A stretch of 53,272 bases of DNA, taken from contig JAKAKD010000091.1 in NCBI GenBank assembly GCA_021824635.1, positions 1 to 53,272 on the forward strand. The letters are read 5' to 3'. Within the stretch, counting starts at the first letter, position 1, and every line of letters begins with the position of its first letter. Of this stretch, positions 44,812 through 53,272 are shown in pieces. Made by a program: the position numbers and the translations under genes. The notes under the pieces are model-generated. The model was not told where the DNA came from, made no database searches, and was given only the letters and a program-made list of their open reading frames with translations. The stretch comes from Bacteroidota bacterium (GTDB taxonomy: Bacteria > Bacteroidota > Ignavibacteria > Ignavibacteriales > Melioribacteraceae).

Positions 44812-46923
44812 TCAAAACTTCGGTGTAATTCCCATATTATAAAACATAAACGAATAAAGGTCCGTAACTAAGTCAATTGATTTTGATGTGCTTGTTCCAG
44901 CGCCATGTCCAACCTTTGTTTCGATACGTATTAAAGTCGGATTTTTCCCATCATTCATCTCTTGAAGTGTTGCGATGTATTTAAACGAATGTGCCGGAAA
45001 AACACGGTCGTCGTGATCTGCTGTTGTTACCATTGTAGCGGGATAGGTTACACCTTTTTTAATATTATGAAGAGGTGAATACTTAATCAAATATTTGAAT
45101 TGATCCGGATTATCACTTGAACCATATTCCGAAACCCATGCCCAACCAATTGTAAATTTATGAAAGCGCAGCATATCCATTACGCCAACTTGTGGAAATG
45201 CGACTTTAAATAAATCCGGTCGTTGGTTAATTACAGCACCAATCAATAATCCACCGTTTGAACCCCCTTGAACTGCTAGTTTGCTTGGACTTGTATATTT
45301 ACTTTTGATTAAATATTCTGCCGCGGCAATAAAATCATCGAATACATTTTGTTTCTTTTCGAACATTCCCGCTTTGTGCCATTCTTCTCCGTACTCACTT
45401 CCGCCGCGTAAACATGCAAGCGCATAAACAACTCCATTCTCGAGTAAAGGAATTCTTGCAACACTAAATCCCGGCTGCTGAGAAATGTTGAATCCGCCGT
45501 AAGCATAAAGGAGAGTTGGATTGTTGCCGTTAAGTTTTAATCCTTTTTTATGAACAATAAACAAAGGTACTTTTGTGCCGTCTTTGCTTTTGTAAAAAAC
45601 TTCTTTTGTCTCATAACCTTTGGGATCGAACTTAACTTCTGCTTTTCTAAATAGTTCCGATTTATTGTTCTTTATATCATACTTATAGATTGTCGGTGGA
45701 TAAGTGAATGAGGTGAATGTATAGAAAGTTTCATTGTCATCTTTCTTGCCGCCAAAGCCAGAGCATGTTCCAACACCCGGCAATTTCACATCATATAAAT
45801 ACTTTCCATTTGTATCGAAGACTGAAACCTTACTGGTTGCGTCTTTTAAATATGTAACAAATAATTTTTCGCCTACTAAAGAGACACTTTGCATAACCTC
45901 TTTGGATTCTGGAATTATTGTCTTCCAATTTTCTTTTTCTGGATTCTTAGGATCCACTAAGATCAATTTATTATTTGGTGCTTGATAATTTGTTGAGATC
46001 AAGAATTTATCTCCAATATTATCAATCAAACCGTATTCAGCTTCGAACTTTGTGAAAACCGGAGTTATGGGCATATCTGAATTTAGATCTTTATAGTATA
46101 AAAGATTTTCCGGGGCAGTACCTTGCGAAACTGAAATTATCAAAAATTTCTCATCATCTGTAACACCGGCGCCGAATCCATATTTAGGATTTTGTTTATC
46201 CTCCATAACTAATTTATCTTCTGATTGTGGCGTACCGAGTTTGTGGTAATAAAGTTTTTGAAATTCAACCTTTTGTTTTAATTCTTCTCCCGGTTTAGGC
46301 TCATCATAACGCCCGTAATAAAAGCCATCTTTGTACCAGGCACTTCCGCTGAACTTCGACCATTTTATTACATCGCTGGTAAGTTGTTTACTCTGAACAT
46401 CCATGACATAAAATTCACGCCAATCCGATCCGCCTCTTGAGATACTGTAACATAAATACTTATCATCGTTTGAATAAGCCAGACCGCCCAAACTAACTGA
46501 ACCATCATTAGAAAGTTTATTCGGATCAAGCAAAACTTCCGGTGTGCCGTTTAATCCCTTTTGTATATAAATAACACTTTGTTCTTGAAGTCCGTCATTC
46601 TTAGAAAAAGTGTAATAAATTCCATGCTTGGAAGGAGCGGAATATTTTTCATAATTCCACAGCTCGGTTAATCTTTTCTTCATCGCTTCTCGAAAAGGAA
46701 TTTTGGCTAGATAATCTTGTGTAACTTTATTTTCAGCTTCCACCCATTCGGCTGTTTCTTTTGAGTTATTGTCTTCTAACCAGCGGTACGGATCCGGAAT
46801 TTTAGTGCCATGATAATCATCAACATGGTCAATTTTTTTTGTCTCCGGATATTTAATTTTTTGTGCGTTTGTAAATGTAAACGCAAGCGGCATCAATAAT
46901 AAAATCATTAATTTTTTTTTCAT
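44812..46923 (-). CDS. Prolyl oligopeptidase (S9A), exported
   Basis: A 703-residue serine peptidase that cleaves short peptides after proline. The N-terminal signal is MKKKLMILLLMPLAFTFTNAQ, so it is periplasmic. The family start KYPETKKIDHVDDYHGTKIPDPYRWLED follows, then a seven-bladed propeller (about 90-440) and the alpha/beta-hydrolase domain. The catalytic serine is Ser555 in GGSNGGLL; the histidine is His673 in GHGAG; the aspartate lies in TADHDDRVFP. AAGGAG precedes the ATG. Confidence 0.95.
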   Translation of the reverse strand: MKKKLMILLLMPLAFTFTNAQKIKYPETKKIDHVDDYHGTKIPDPYRWLEDNNSKETAEWVEAENKVTQDYLAKIPFREAMKKRLTELWNYEKYSAPSKHGIYYTFSKNDGLQEQSVIYIQKGLNGTPEVLLDPNKLSNDGSVSLGGLAYSNDDKYLCYSISRGGSDWREFYVMDVQSKQLTSDVIKWSKFSGSAWYKDGFYYGRYDEPKPGEELKQKVEFQKLYYHKLGTPQSEDKLVMEDKQNPKYGFGAGVTDDEKFLIISVSQGTAPENLLYYKDLNSDMPITPVFTKFEAEYGLIDNIGDKFLISTNYQAPNNKLILVDPKNPEKENWKTIIPESKEVMQSVSLVGEKLFVTYLKDATSKVSVFDTNGKYLYDVKLPGVGTCSGFGGKKDDNETFYTFTSFTYPPTIYKYDIKNNKSELFRKAEVKFDPKGYETKEVFYKSKDGTKVPLFIVHKKGLKLNGNNPTLLYAYGGFNISQQPGFSVARIPLLENGVVYALACLRGGSEYGEEWHKAGMFEKKQNVFDDFIAAAEYLIKSKYTSPSKLAVQGGSNGGLLIGAVINQRPDLFKVAFPQVGVMDMLRFHKFTIGWAWVSEYGSSDNPDQFKYLIKYSPLHNIKKGVTYPATMVTTADHDDRVFPAHSFKYIATLQEMNDGKNPTLIRIETKVGHGAGTSTSKSIDLVTDLYSFMFYNMGITPKF

Positions 46924-47418
46924 TTCTTTACTCCTTGTTTTGCTTTGAACTGACTTGGATGTTATTCTATTTTAAAATAGAATTCCTTTATATCAAAACC
47001 AATACATAAAAATAATATCTGATGTTTGATGCCGGAAATAGGACTCATAAACGTTTGGACATTTTTACTATTGAATGAATTTTAATTTTGTTTTACCGGC
47101 ATCGTAGTGTGGAAAATACTGTCAATGATTTAACAATACATAACACGAGAATTAGCTGATAAATCTTCAAAATTCATCCAAATAAGCACTATTCAACAAA
47201 TTCTTCTCTTTAAAAGAGAATTGAATTATCTATTCCTTGCTTCACAAGTCAAAGGTGTCTATTTTTCTTTTGTAAAATTTTCGGTATAGAAAATTTATAC
47301 GGTAGTTAGAAAGTTTTTAATTGTTCAAAAGATAGATTCGACCAAAATTTTTTTTAAAAACTTCCAATCACCGGTACGTCAACAATCAAAATAACTAATT
47401 CTTATTTGAGGTTAATTT
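46924..47418. other. Divergent intergenic region
   Basis: About 495 AT-rich bases between the prolyl oligopeptidase and glutamate dehydrogenase genes; no gene is seen. It must hold both promoters. The only notable site is the palindrome near 46964. Confidence 0.5.
46964..46983. promoter_or_regulatory. Perfect 20-bp palindrome, possible operator
   Basis: ATTCTATTTTAAAATAGAAT is self-complementary and lies 41 bases upstream of the prolyl oligopeptidase start. It could be a repressor or activator site or simply an AT-rich hairpin. Confidence 0.35.
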
Positions 47419-48708
47419 ATGAGTAGCAACAAAGCTTTTAATCCTTTCGAGATGGCTCAAGCCCAGTTCGATAACGTTGCAGAGATCTTAAATCTTGATG
47501 AGGCAACGAGACAATTATTAAGAAATCCTTTAAGAGAATTTCATTTTAGCATTCCCGTACACATGGATGATGGTACAACAAAAGTATTTCGTGGTTTTAG
47601 AGTTCAGCATAACGATGCACGCGGTCCGGCAAAAGGCGGAATCCGTTTTCATCCGCAAGAAACTGTTGATACAGTTCGCGCTCTTGGAATGTGGATGACA
47701 TGGAAATGTGCTGTTGTAAATATTCCTTTAGGCGGCGGTAAAGGAGGAGTAATATGCGATCCTCATCATCTTAGTATGAAAGAACAAGAACAAATTTGCC
47801 GCGGATGGGTTCGCCAAATGGCAAAAAATGTTGGACCATTGAATGATGTTCCTGCTCCTGACGTAATGACAAATGCTCAGCATATGTTGTGGATGCTTGA
47901 TGAATTTGAAGTTATTCATGGCGCTAAATATCCGGGTTTCATTACTGGCAAACCAGTTGGTATGGGCGGTTCTTTGGGCAGAGCAGAAGCAACCGGATAC
48001 GGAGTTGTTTTCACTCTTCGCGAAGCACTGAAAGAATTAGGAATTCGTCCGCAAGATACTACTGCTGCAGTTCAAGGATTTGGAAATGTTTCTCAGTATG
48101 CAATTGAACTCTATCAACAGCTTGGCGGTAAAGTTGTTTGTGTTTCTAGCTGGGATCAGAATGATCAATGCTCTTACACTTTCAAAAAATCAAGTGGTGT
48201 CAATAAAGAAGAACTCTTAAAAATTACTGACAAGTTCGGCGGCATTGATAAAACGAAAGCAAAAGAATTTGGTTATGAAGTCCTTGACGGCGGTGCATGG
48301 ATTGAACAAGAAGTTGATATTTTAATTCCTGCCGCAATGGAAAACCAGATCAACGGTGAAAACGTTAACAAGATGAGCAAGAAGGTTAAAATTATCGCTG
48401 AAGGCGCCAACGGTCCAACTACTCCGGATGCCGATAAAGTCATTCAGCAAAGAGGAATTTTTGTTATCCCGGATTTCTTGGCAAATGCAGGCGGCGTAAC
48501 ATGCAGCTATTTTGAACAAGTTCAGAGCAATATGAATTATTTCTGGGAAAAAGACGAAGTACTTGGAAAATTAGATGTTAAGATGACTGCAGCGTTCCAC
48601 GCTGTTAGTGATCTTGCTAAGAAAAGAAAACTTTATATGCGGGATGCAGCTTATGTAATCTCTATCAGCAGAGTTGCTCAAGCATGTAAAGACCGCGGTT
48701 GGGTTTGA
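47419..48708 (+). CDS. gdhA: Glutamate dehydrogenase
   Basis: Reversibly deaminates glutamate to 2-oxoglutarate and ammonia; 429 residues. Marks are the substrate-binding segments RGFRVQHNDARGPAKGGIRF and PLGGGKGGVICDP, the PDVMTN segment, and the Rossmann motif VQGFGNVSQYA. Whether it uses NAD or NADP is not clear. GAGG precedes the ATG. It has its own terminator; the PEP/pyruvate-binding gene begins 85 bases later. Confidence 0.95.
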   Translation: MSSNKAFNPFEMAQAQFDNVAEILNLDEATRQLLRNPLREFHFSIPVHMDDGTTKVFRGFRVQHNDARGPAKGGIRFHPQETVDTVRALGMWMTWKCAVVNIPLGGGKGGVICDPHHLSMKEQEQICRGWVRQMAKNVGPLNDVPAPDVMTNAQHMLWMLDEFEVIHGAKYPGFITGKPVGMGGSLGRAEATGYGVVFTLREALKELGIRPQDTTAAVQGFGNVSQYAIELYQQLGGKVVCVSSWDQNDQCSYTFKKSSGVNKEELLKITDKFGGIDKTKAKEFGYEVLDGGAWIEQEVDILIPAAMENQINGENVNKMSKKVKIIAEGANGPTTPDADKVIQQRGIFVIPDFLANAGGVTCSYFEQVQSNMNYFWEKDEVLGKLDVKMTAAFHAVSDLAKKRKLYMRDAAYVISISRVAQACKDRGWV

Positions 48709-48735
48709 GATATTAATTTAGTTCTTTAAATTAAG

Positions 48736-48776
48736 CCGGAAATTGTGCGACTTGTTCAATCAGTTTCCGGTTTTTT
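48736..48776 (+). terminator. Terminator after gdhA
   Basis: CCGGAAA pairs with TTTCCGG over a loop of about 21 bases, followed by TTTTTT. Confidence 0.75.
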
Positions 48777-48793
48777 AATTATTAAGAACAGAT

Positions 48794-50539
48794 ATGATTG
48801 ATTTAGAAAAAAACGGCAATTTTATCTCCCGCTTTGATGAAAGTTTTTTTCAATCAAGCGAAAACATGACATGGATTGGGGATGGCTCGCCCGGCGGTAA
48901 AGCAAGCGGATTAGCGTTGGCTCATAAAATTCTGCAAGAAAAAATTAATCACGGTGAATTCCCGGATATTGTTCTTAATATTCCTCGCATGGTCGTTTTG
49001 CGGACTCAAGTATTCGATTGGTTCATGGAGCGGAATAAACTTTTCGATATCGCTTATTCGGAAAAATCCGATGACCAGATCATTCTTGCGTTTCTACAAT
49101 CCGATTTGCCAACAGAAATTCTTGGCGACTTACGCAGATTAATAGAGAATTTTCATTCACCTTTGGCTGTACGTTCTTCGAGTATGCTGGAGGATGCAAA
49201 GTTTGACCCGTTTGCCGGCATTTTTGCAACCAAGATGATTCCGAACAATCTTCCAAGTACAGATGACCGTTTTAAGAAACTTACAGAAGCAATCAAATTT
49301 GTTTTTGCATCTACATTTTTCAAAGCTTCAAAAGATTATTTTAAAATTTCACCGCACACTATTGAAAAAGAAAAAATGGCGGTGATAATTCAAGAAGTTG
49401 TTGGGCAGAAGCATGATGATAGATTCTACCCGAACTTTTCCGGTGTTGCTCGTTCTTATAACTTTTATCCAAGCGGAATGGCTAAACCGGAACAAGGTGT
49501 GGTTAATCTTGCTCTTGGTCTTGGAAAAACAATTGTTGATGGCGGATTGGTTTGGAGTTACTCTCCGGCATATCCAAAATCTCCGGCGCCGTTCGGTGAT
49601 CCGACCGATCTAATGAAAAATACTCAGACAAATTTTTGGGCTGTTAACATGAGTCCTTTTACTGAGTATGATCCTACCAAAGAAGCAGAGTTTTTGATAC
49701 AAGCAAATCTTAGCCAAGCAGACTATGATGACACGTTAAAATATATTGCTTCTACTTATGACTCATCTTCTCAAAGAATTGTTATGGGAACCGGGAACCC
49801 GGGACCGCGTGTATTAAATTTTTCTCAACTGCTTGCGATGAATGAATTCCGTTTTAATGAATTGGTGAAAAAACTTTTAAGCGTTTGCCAAGACGCTCTC
49901 TCTAGTCCGGTAGAAATTGAATTTGCAGCAACAATTACAAATGATCCGCGCAAACTTCGTTTTGGCTTTTTACAAGTTCGCCCAATGGTAGTTTCAGATG
50001 AAACTATTGACCTTGATGAAAAAGAATTATTTGGTGAAGGAATATTGCTTGCTTCTGACCGGGTAATGGGTAACGGTATAATTGAAAATATTTTTGATGT
50101 TGTTTTTGTTAAACCGGAAATGTTCGATAAGAAAGACACAACAAAAATTGCAGATGAAATTGATTTGATCAATAAAGAATTAGTAAAAACAAATAAGAAA
50201 TATCTGCTGATCGGTTTTGGAAGATGGGGAAGTTCCGATCCATGGCTTGGTATTCCGGTTGAATGGGGACAAATTACCGGTGTGAAAGTAATAGTTGAAT
50301 CAACTCTATTCGGAATCAACGTGGATCTGAGTCAAGGTTCACATTTTTTTCACAATCTTACCAGTTTTAACGTAAGCTATTTTTCAATAACTTATGACAG
50401 CGACTTTAAGATTGATTGGGATTGGCTCAACAGTCAACAGATAGTTCACGAAACAAATTTTGTTAAGCATATTAAACTAACACAACCGCTGACAATAAAA
50501 GTTGACGGTAGAAAGAGCCGCGGAGTAATTAAAAAATGA
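48794..50539 (+). CDS. PEP/pyruvate-binding (PPDK N-terminal, ATP-grasp) protein without phosphotransfer domains
   Basis: A 581-residue protein. Residues 30-400 form a PPDK-type ATP-grasp domain: GSPGGKASGLALA with Lys36, PLAVRSSSMLED with Arg127, the VEIEF metal-site segment (Glu374, Glu376) and LQVRP with Gln394 and Arg396. The active-site residues are therefore kept. The usual next domains of PPDK or PEP synthase (phosphohistidine swivel and pyruvate barrel) are absent. In their place is a C-terminal domain of about 170 residues with IGFGRWGSSDPWLGIP (GRWGS near 476-480) and a later DLSQGSHFF segment. The following gene encodes a paralogue and overlaps by four bases. No cognate substrate is known; ATP-dependent phosphorylation or nucleotide sensing is possible. 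Confidence 0.88.
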   Translation: MIDLEKNGNFISRFDESFFQSSENMTWIGDGSPGGKASGLALAHKILQEKINHGEFPDIVLNIPRMVVLRTQVFDWFMERNKLFDIAYSEKSDDQIILAFLQSDLPTEILGDLRRLIENFHSPLAVRSSSMLEDAKFDPFAGIFATKMIPNNLPSTDDRFKKLTEAIKFVFASTFFKASKDYFKISPHTIEKEKMAVIIQEVVGQKHDDRFYPNFSGVARSYNFYPSGMAKPEQGVVNLALGLGKTIVDGGLVWSYSPAYPKSPAPFGDPTDLMKNTQTNFWAVNMSPFTEYDPTKEAEFLIQANLSQADYDDTLKYIASTYDSSSQRIVMGTGNPGPRVLNFSQLLAMNEFRFNELVKKLLSVCQDALSSPVEIEFAATITNDPRKLRFGFLQVRPMVVSDETIDLDEKELFGEGILLASDRVMGNGIIENIFDVVFVKPEMFDKKDTTKIADEIDLINKELVKTNKKYLLIGFGRWGSSDPWLGIPVEWGQITGVKVIVESTLFGINVDLSQGSHFFHNLTSFNVSYFSITYDSDFKIDWDWLNSQQIVHETNFVKHIKLTQPLTIKVDGRKSRGVIKK

Positions 50540-53272
50540 TTAATGAACATAAACCGATTGATAATTTAGTTTTTGAACTTCAGGAACGTGCTAAAGAATT
50601 AAATTGCCTATATACAATAGAAGATAGTCTTAACCGTTCGGAGATCTCTCTTCGTCAAGCTTTTCACACAGTTATTAATTCAATTCCTCCTGCTTGGCAG
50701 TATCCCAAAGAATGCAAAGCTAAATTGGTTTACGGCGATATTGTCTATCAGACAAGCGATTTTGAAGAAACGAAATGGTTCATTCAATCCGATATTGTTG
50801 TTCAGGACAAATTGGTTGGGCATATAGCAGTTTATTATTTGTCAGAATTCCCGCAAGCCAACAATGGTCATGGACCATTTCTGAAAGAAGAAAAAAAATT
50901 ACTTAATACTATTGCCGACCGGCTTGGTCATTTTATACTTCATCATAAATTAAAGAATGTTTTTAATGAACTTAGAAATGTTCGTGAACAAGTTGATGGC
51001 CGTACAAAAGGTGAGTGGCGGATTGTTCTTGATATGATTCGCAAAACCGATCCCGGTTTATTCATGAGCCTTTTACGCAAGACTCTTCATCTTCTTTGCT
51101 GGAAGGGAATTGAAGAAGCTGAAATGTTGATGAAACATGCAAATGTTACTAGACGCGGCGGAAAAGAAGATGAATCAGTTTTCGATGATAATAAACCGAT
51201 GAAGTTTACCAAGATTGTTAATTACGATCAGTATGTTGATACAATTCTAAAACTCGCGGATGAAAATTTATCGGACGAGATTATACTTGGCAGAATTCAA
51301 AAATGGATTCAAGAAGATAAATCCAGTTCTCTCATCAAAGTTGTTGATAACCAGGATACATCTCTTTCCGAAATAGCTGATGCGATTCGCAAATTTGTTC
51401 ACTTAACTCCGGAAAAATTTGAACTTCCTCCTTCAACTGTAAAGGGCTTACGTGTTTCTCTCTTAAGAAGATTTTTTACAGATCATCTAGATTATATCAG
51501 TGTAGCTAAAGAATATGTTATGCTGAGCGATTTTTATGCGTTAATTGATAAGATGATTTTCCCTTCGGGCAGCCATGGTAAACTCGGCGGAAAGAGCGCA
51601 GGATTATTTTTAGCCGTTCATATTTTAAATAAAGAAGCTGAACAAAATGAATTGCTTCAGAATATTAAAACTCCGAAAACATGGTACTTAACTTCCGACA
51701 GCATTTTGTATTTCATGCGCCATAATAGTCTTGAAGAAGTGCTTGAACAGAAATATAAAGAAATTGATGAAGTACGTATCGAGTATCCGCATATAGTACA
51801 GTTATTTAAAAATTCTGAATTCCCATCCGACATTCTTAAAGGATTATCGGTTGCACTTGATGATCTTGGCGAACGGCCTTTAGTTGTTCGTAGTTCAAGC
51901 TTGCTCGAAGACCAAATTGGTGCAACATTTTCCGGCAAATACAAAAGTTTATTCCTTGCAAATCAAGGGACAAAACAAGAGAGATTAGTTGCGTTGATGG
52001 ATGCAATTTCTGAAGTATACGCTTCAACTTTTAGCCCCGATCCTATTGAATACCGTGCAGAACGAGGGTTGCTAGATTTCAATGAAGAGATGGGCGTTAT
52101 GATTCAAGAAGTTGTTGGTACAAAAATCGGAAATTATTTTTTACCTGCATTTGCCGGGGTTGCTTTCAGCAACAATGAATTCCGATGGTCGCCGCGTATT
52201 AAACGAGAGGACGGTTTACTTCGGCTTGTTCCGGGACTTGGAACGCGTGCCGTTGACCGCTTAAGCGATGATTATCCGGTTTTGGTTTCTCCCGGGCAGC
52301 CAAATTTAAAAGTGAATGTTTCACCTGAAGAAATACTGCGCTATTCACCAAAAAAAGTTGATTTGATAAACTTGAATACGAATGAGTTTGAATCTATACT
52401 TATTACTGATCTTCTCAAAGAGTTTGGTGCAGAGTATCCGCAGTTTACACAAGTCTTTTCTGTTATGGATGGAACTATGGTCCGTCAGCCGAATGATTGG
52501 GATGCCGGTGATCCATTTAAAGAATTTTTTGTAACATTTAACGGATTAATTTCACAAACGAATTTCCTAAAAAGAGTTGATACAATTCTTAAAACTCTTC
52601 AGCAAAAAATTAAATCTCCGGTTGATATCGAGTTCGCTTCTGACGGCAAAGATTTTTATATGCTTCAGTGCCGTCCGCAAAGTTTTGCCGGAGATTCCAA
52701 CTCAGATACAATTCCAAAAGATGTTCCTCTGGAAAGAATTATCTTCACTGCGCAGCGTTTTGTCTCTAACGGTAGAATGCCCGATGTTACACATATTGTT
52801 TATGTTGATCCGCAAAAGTATTCCGATATTACAGACATAGACAAGTTGTTGCAGGTTGGTCGTGCAGTAAGCAGATTGAACAAAACACTTCCAAAGAGAA
52901 AATTTATTCTGATTGGACCCGGCAGATGGGGAAGCCGCGGCGATATCAAACTTGGCGTAAACGTAACTTACTCCGATATTAACAATACGGCAATGATAAT
53001 TGAAGTTGCACGCAAAAAAGGAAATTATGTTCCCGATCTTTCATTCGGCACTCACTTCTTCCAGGATCTTGTTGAAGCCAACATACGCTATCTTCCTCTT
53101 TATCCGGATGACCCAGGAATTATCTTCAATGAGAAATTTTTTGATGAATCAAAAAATATTTTTTCAGATATCATTCCTGAATTCAGTCATCTCTCGGATA
53201 TCATAAAAGTTATAGATGTTCCAGATTCTTCCGGAGGGTTAATTCTAAAAGTGTTAATGAATGCCGAGCAAG
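50536..53272 (+). CDS. PEP/pyruvate-binding protein with N-terminal sensor-like domain (3' end beyond the window)
   Basis: An open frame of at least 912 codons that runs off the right edge; it starts ATGA over the previous stop. Residues 33-140 (AFHTVINSIPPAWQYP ... FLKEEKKLLNTIADRLGHFI) match a GAF-like sensor region often seen in front of histidine kinases. A helical region follows (about 145-330, with RTKGEWRIVLDMIRKTDPGL). The PPDK-type ATP-grasp domain has GGKSAGLF (Lys353), VVRSSSLLED (Arg452), VDIEF (Glu699) and LQCRP (Gln711, Arg713). A C-terminal domain homologous to that of its neighbour follows, with IGPGRWGSRGDIKLG at 793-807 and LSFGTHFFQDL. No His-swivel or barrel domain has appeared by the window edge. 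Confidence 0.88.
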   Translation, partial: MINEHKPIDNLVFELQERAKELNCLYTIEDSLNRSEISLRQAFHTVINSIPPAWQYPKECKAKLVYGDIVYQTSDFEETKWFIQSDIVVQDKLVGHIAVYYLSEFPQANNGHGPFLKEEKKLLNTIADRLGHFILHHKLKNVFNELRNVREQVDGRTKGEWRIVLDMIRKTDPGLFMSLLRKTLHLLCWKGIEEAEMLMKHANVTRRGGKEDESVFDDNKPMKFTKIVNYDQYVDTILKLADENLSDEIILGRIQKWIQEDKSSSLIKVVDNQDTSLSEIADAIRKFVHLTPEKFELPPSTVKGLRVSLLRRFFTDHLDYISVAKEYVMLSDFYALIDKMIFPSGSHGKLGGKSAGLFLAVHILNKEAEQNELLQNIKTPKTWYLTSDSILYFMRHNSLEEVLEQKYKEIDEVRIEYPHIVQLFKNSEFPSDILKGLSVALDDLGERPLVVRSSSLLEDQIGATFSGKYKSLFLANQGTKQERLVALMDAISEVYASTFSPDPIEYRAERGLLDFNEEMGVMIQEVVGTKIGNYFLPAFAGVAFSNNEFRWSPRIKREDGLLRLVPGLGTRAVDRLSDDYPVLVSPGQPNLKVNVSPEEILRYSPKKVDLINLNTNEFESILITDLLKEFGAEYPQFTQVFSVMDGTMVRQPNDWDAGDPFKEFFVTFNGLISQTNFLKRVDTILKTLQQKIKSPVDIEFASDGKDFYMLQCRPQSFAGDSNSDTIPKDVPLERIIFTAQRFVSNGRMPDVTHIVYVDPQKYSDITDIDKLLQVGRAVSRLNKTLPKRKFILIGPGRWGSRGDIKLGVNVTYSDINNTAMIIEVARKKGNYVPDLSFGTHFFQDLVEANIRYLPLYPDDPGIIFNEKFFDESKNIFSDIIPEFSHLSDIIKVIDVPDSSGGLILKVLMNAEQ

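Noticed and set aside
1..53272. CRISPR arrays, prophage genes or rRNA operons
   Set aside because: I looked for regularly spaced repeats, phage structural genes and rRNA-like stretches and saw none.

Overview
The window looks like a chromosome segment from the Bacteroidota/Chlorobiota/Ignavibacteriota (FCB) group, most likely an Ignavibacteria-type organism. The clues are low GC, a giant gingipain-family (C25) protease with a C-terminal FlgD-like/type IX secretion sorting domain, a DUF6600 protein, an LA_2272-type surface-repeat protein, PorO/P-type porin, short AT-rich intergenic regions with AACTTTT-like low-complexity tracts, and UGA used as a normal stop. The taxonomic call is inference from gene content; there is no rRNA marker in the window.

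Layout. 1-3365: a small membrane protein, then GDP-fucose biosynthesis (fcl, gmd) with a four-helix-bundle gene between them. 3454-4495: TlpA-like and thioredoxin genes on the minus strand. 4785-8992: a lipoprotein, a surface-repeat protein and a large UPF0182 membrane protein. 9219-11850: a two-subunit molybdenum hydroxylase (2Fe-2S subunit plus Tat-type molybdopterin subunit). 12210-14741: a small helical protein and a ZU5-like lipoprotein, separated by about 800 bases without genes. 14827-21297: a tightly overlapping polysaccharide cluster (flippase, UDP-galactopyranose mutase, GT2, GT9, GT4, and a convergent WecG-type transferase), followed by the 1766-residue C25 protease.

27037-31446: 6-phosphogluconate dehydrogenase, a MORN/TonB protein, a thioredoxin-like protein and a DUF6600 protein behind a sigma-54-like promoter. 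31865-35845: a porin, a PhnD-like binding protein and a chemoreceptor in one apparent operon with no ABC transporter genes. 35855-37543: an IS1182-type insertion sequence whose transposase frame is split by one in-frame TGA. 37683-43084: M28 peptidase, ribosomal protein L28, ferritin, MtgA, a small secreted protein, two tRNA-Ser genes and a GAF histidine kinase. 43192-48708: aldehyde dehydrogenase, prolyl oligopeptidase and glutamate dehydrogenase. 48794 to the right edge: two overlapping genes for PEP/pyruvate-binding (PPDK N-terminal, ATP-grasp) proteins sharing an unassigned C-terminal domain; the second also has an N-terminal sensor-like domain and runs off the window.

Most genes are ordinary housekeeping or cell-envelope genes. 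The two groupings that most deserve attention are the tandem PPDK-N-like pair and the porin/PhnD/chemoreceptor trio. The nucleotide sugar, glycan and C25-protease genes may cooperate in building the outer surface, because type IX cargo is usually anchored to a surface glycan, but that link is inferred from proximity only.
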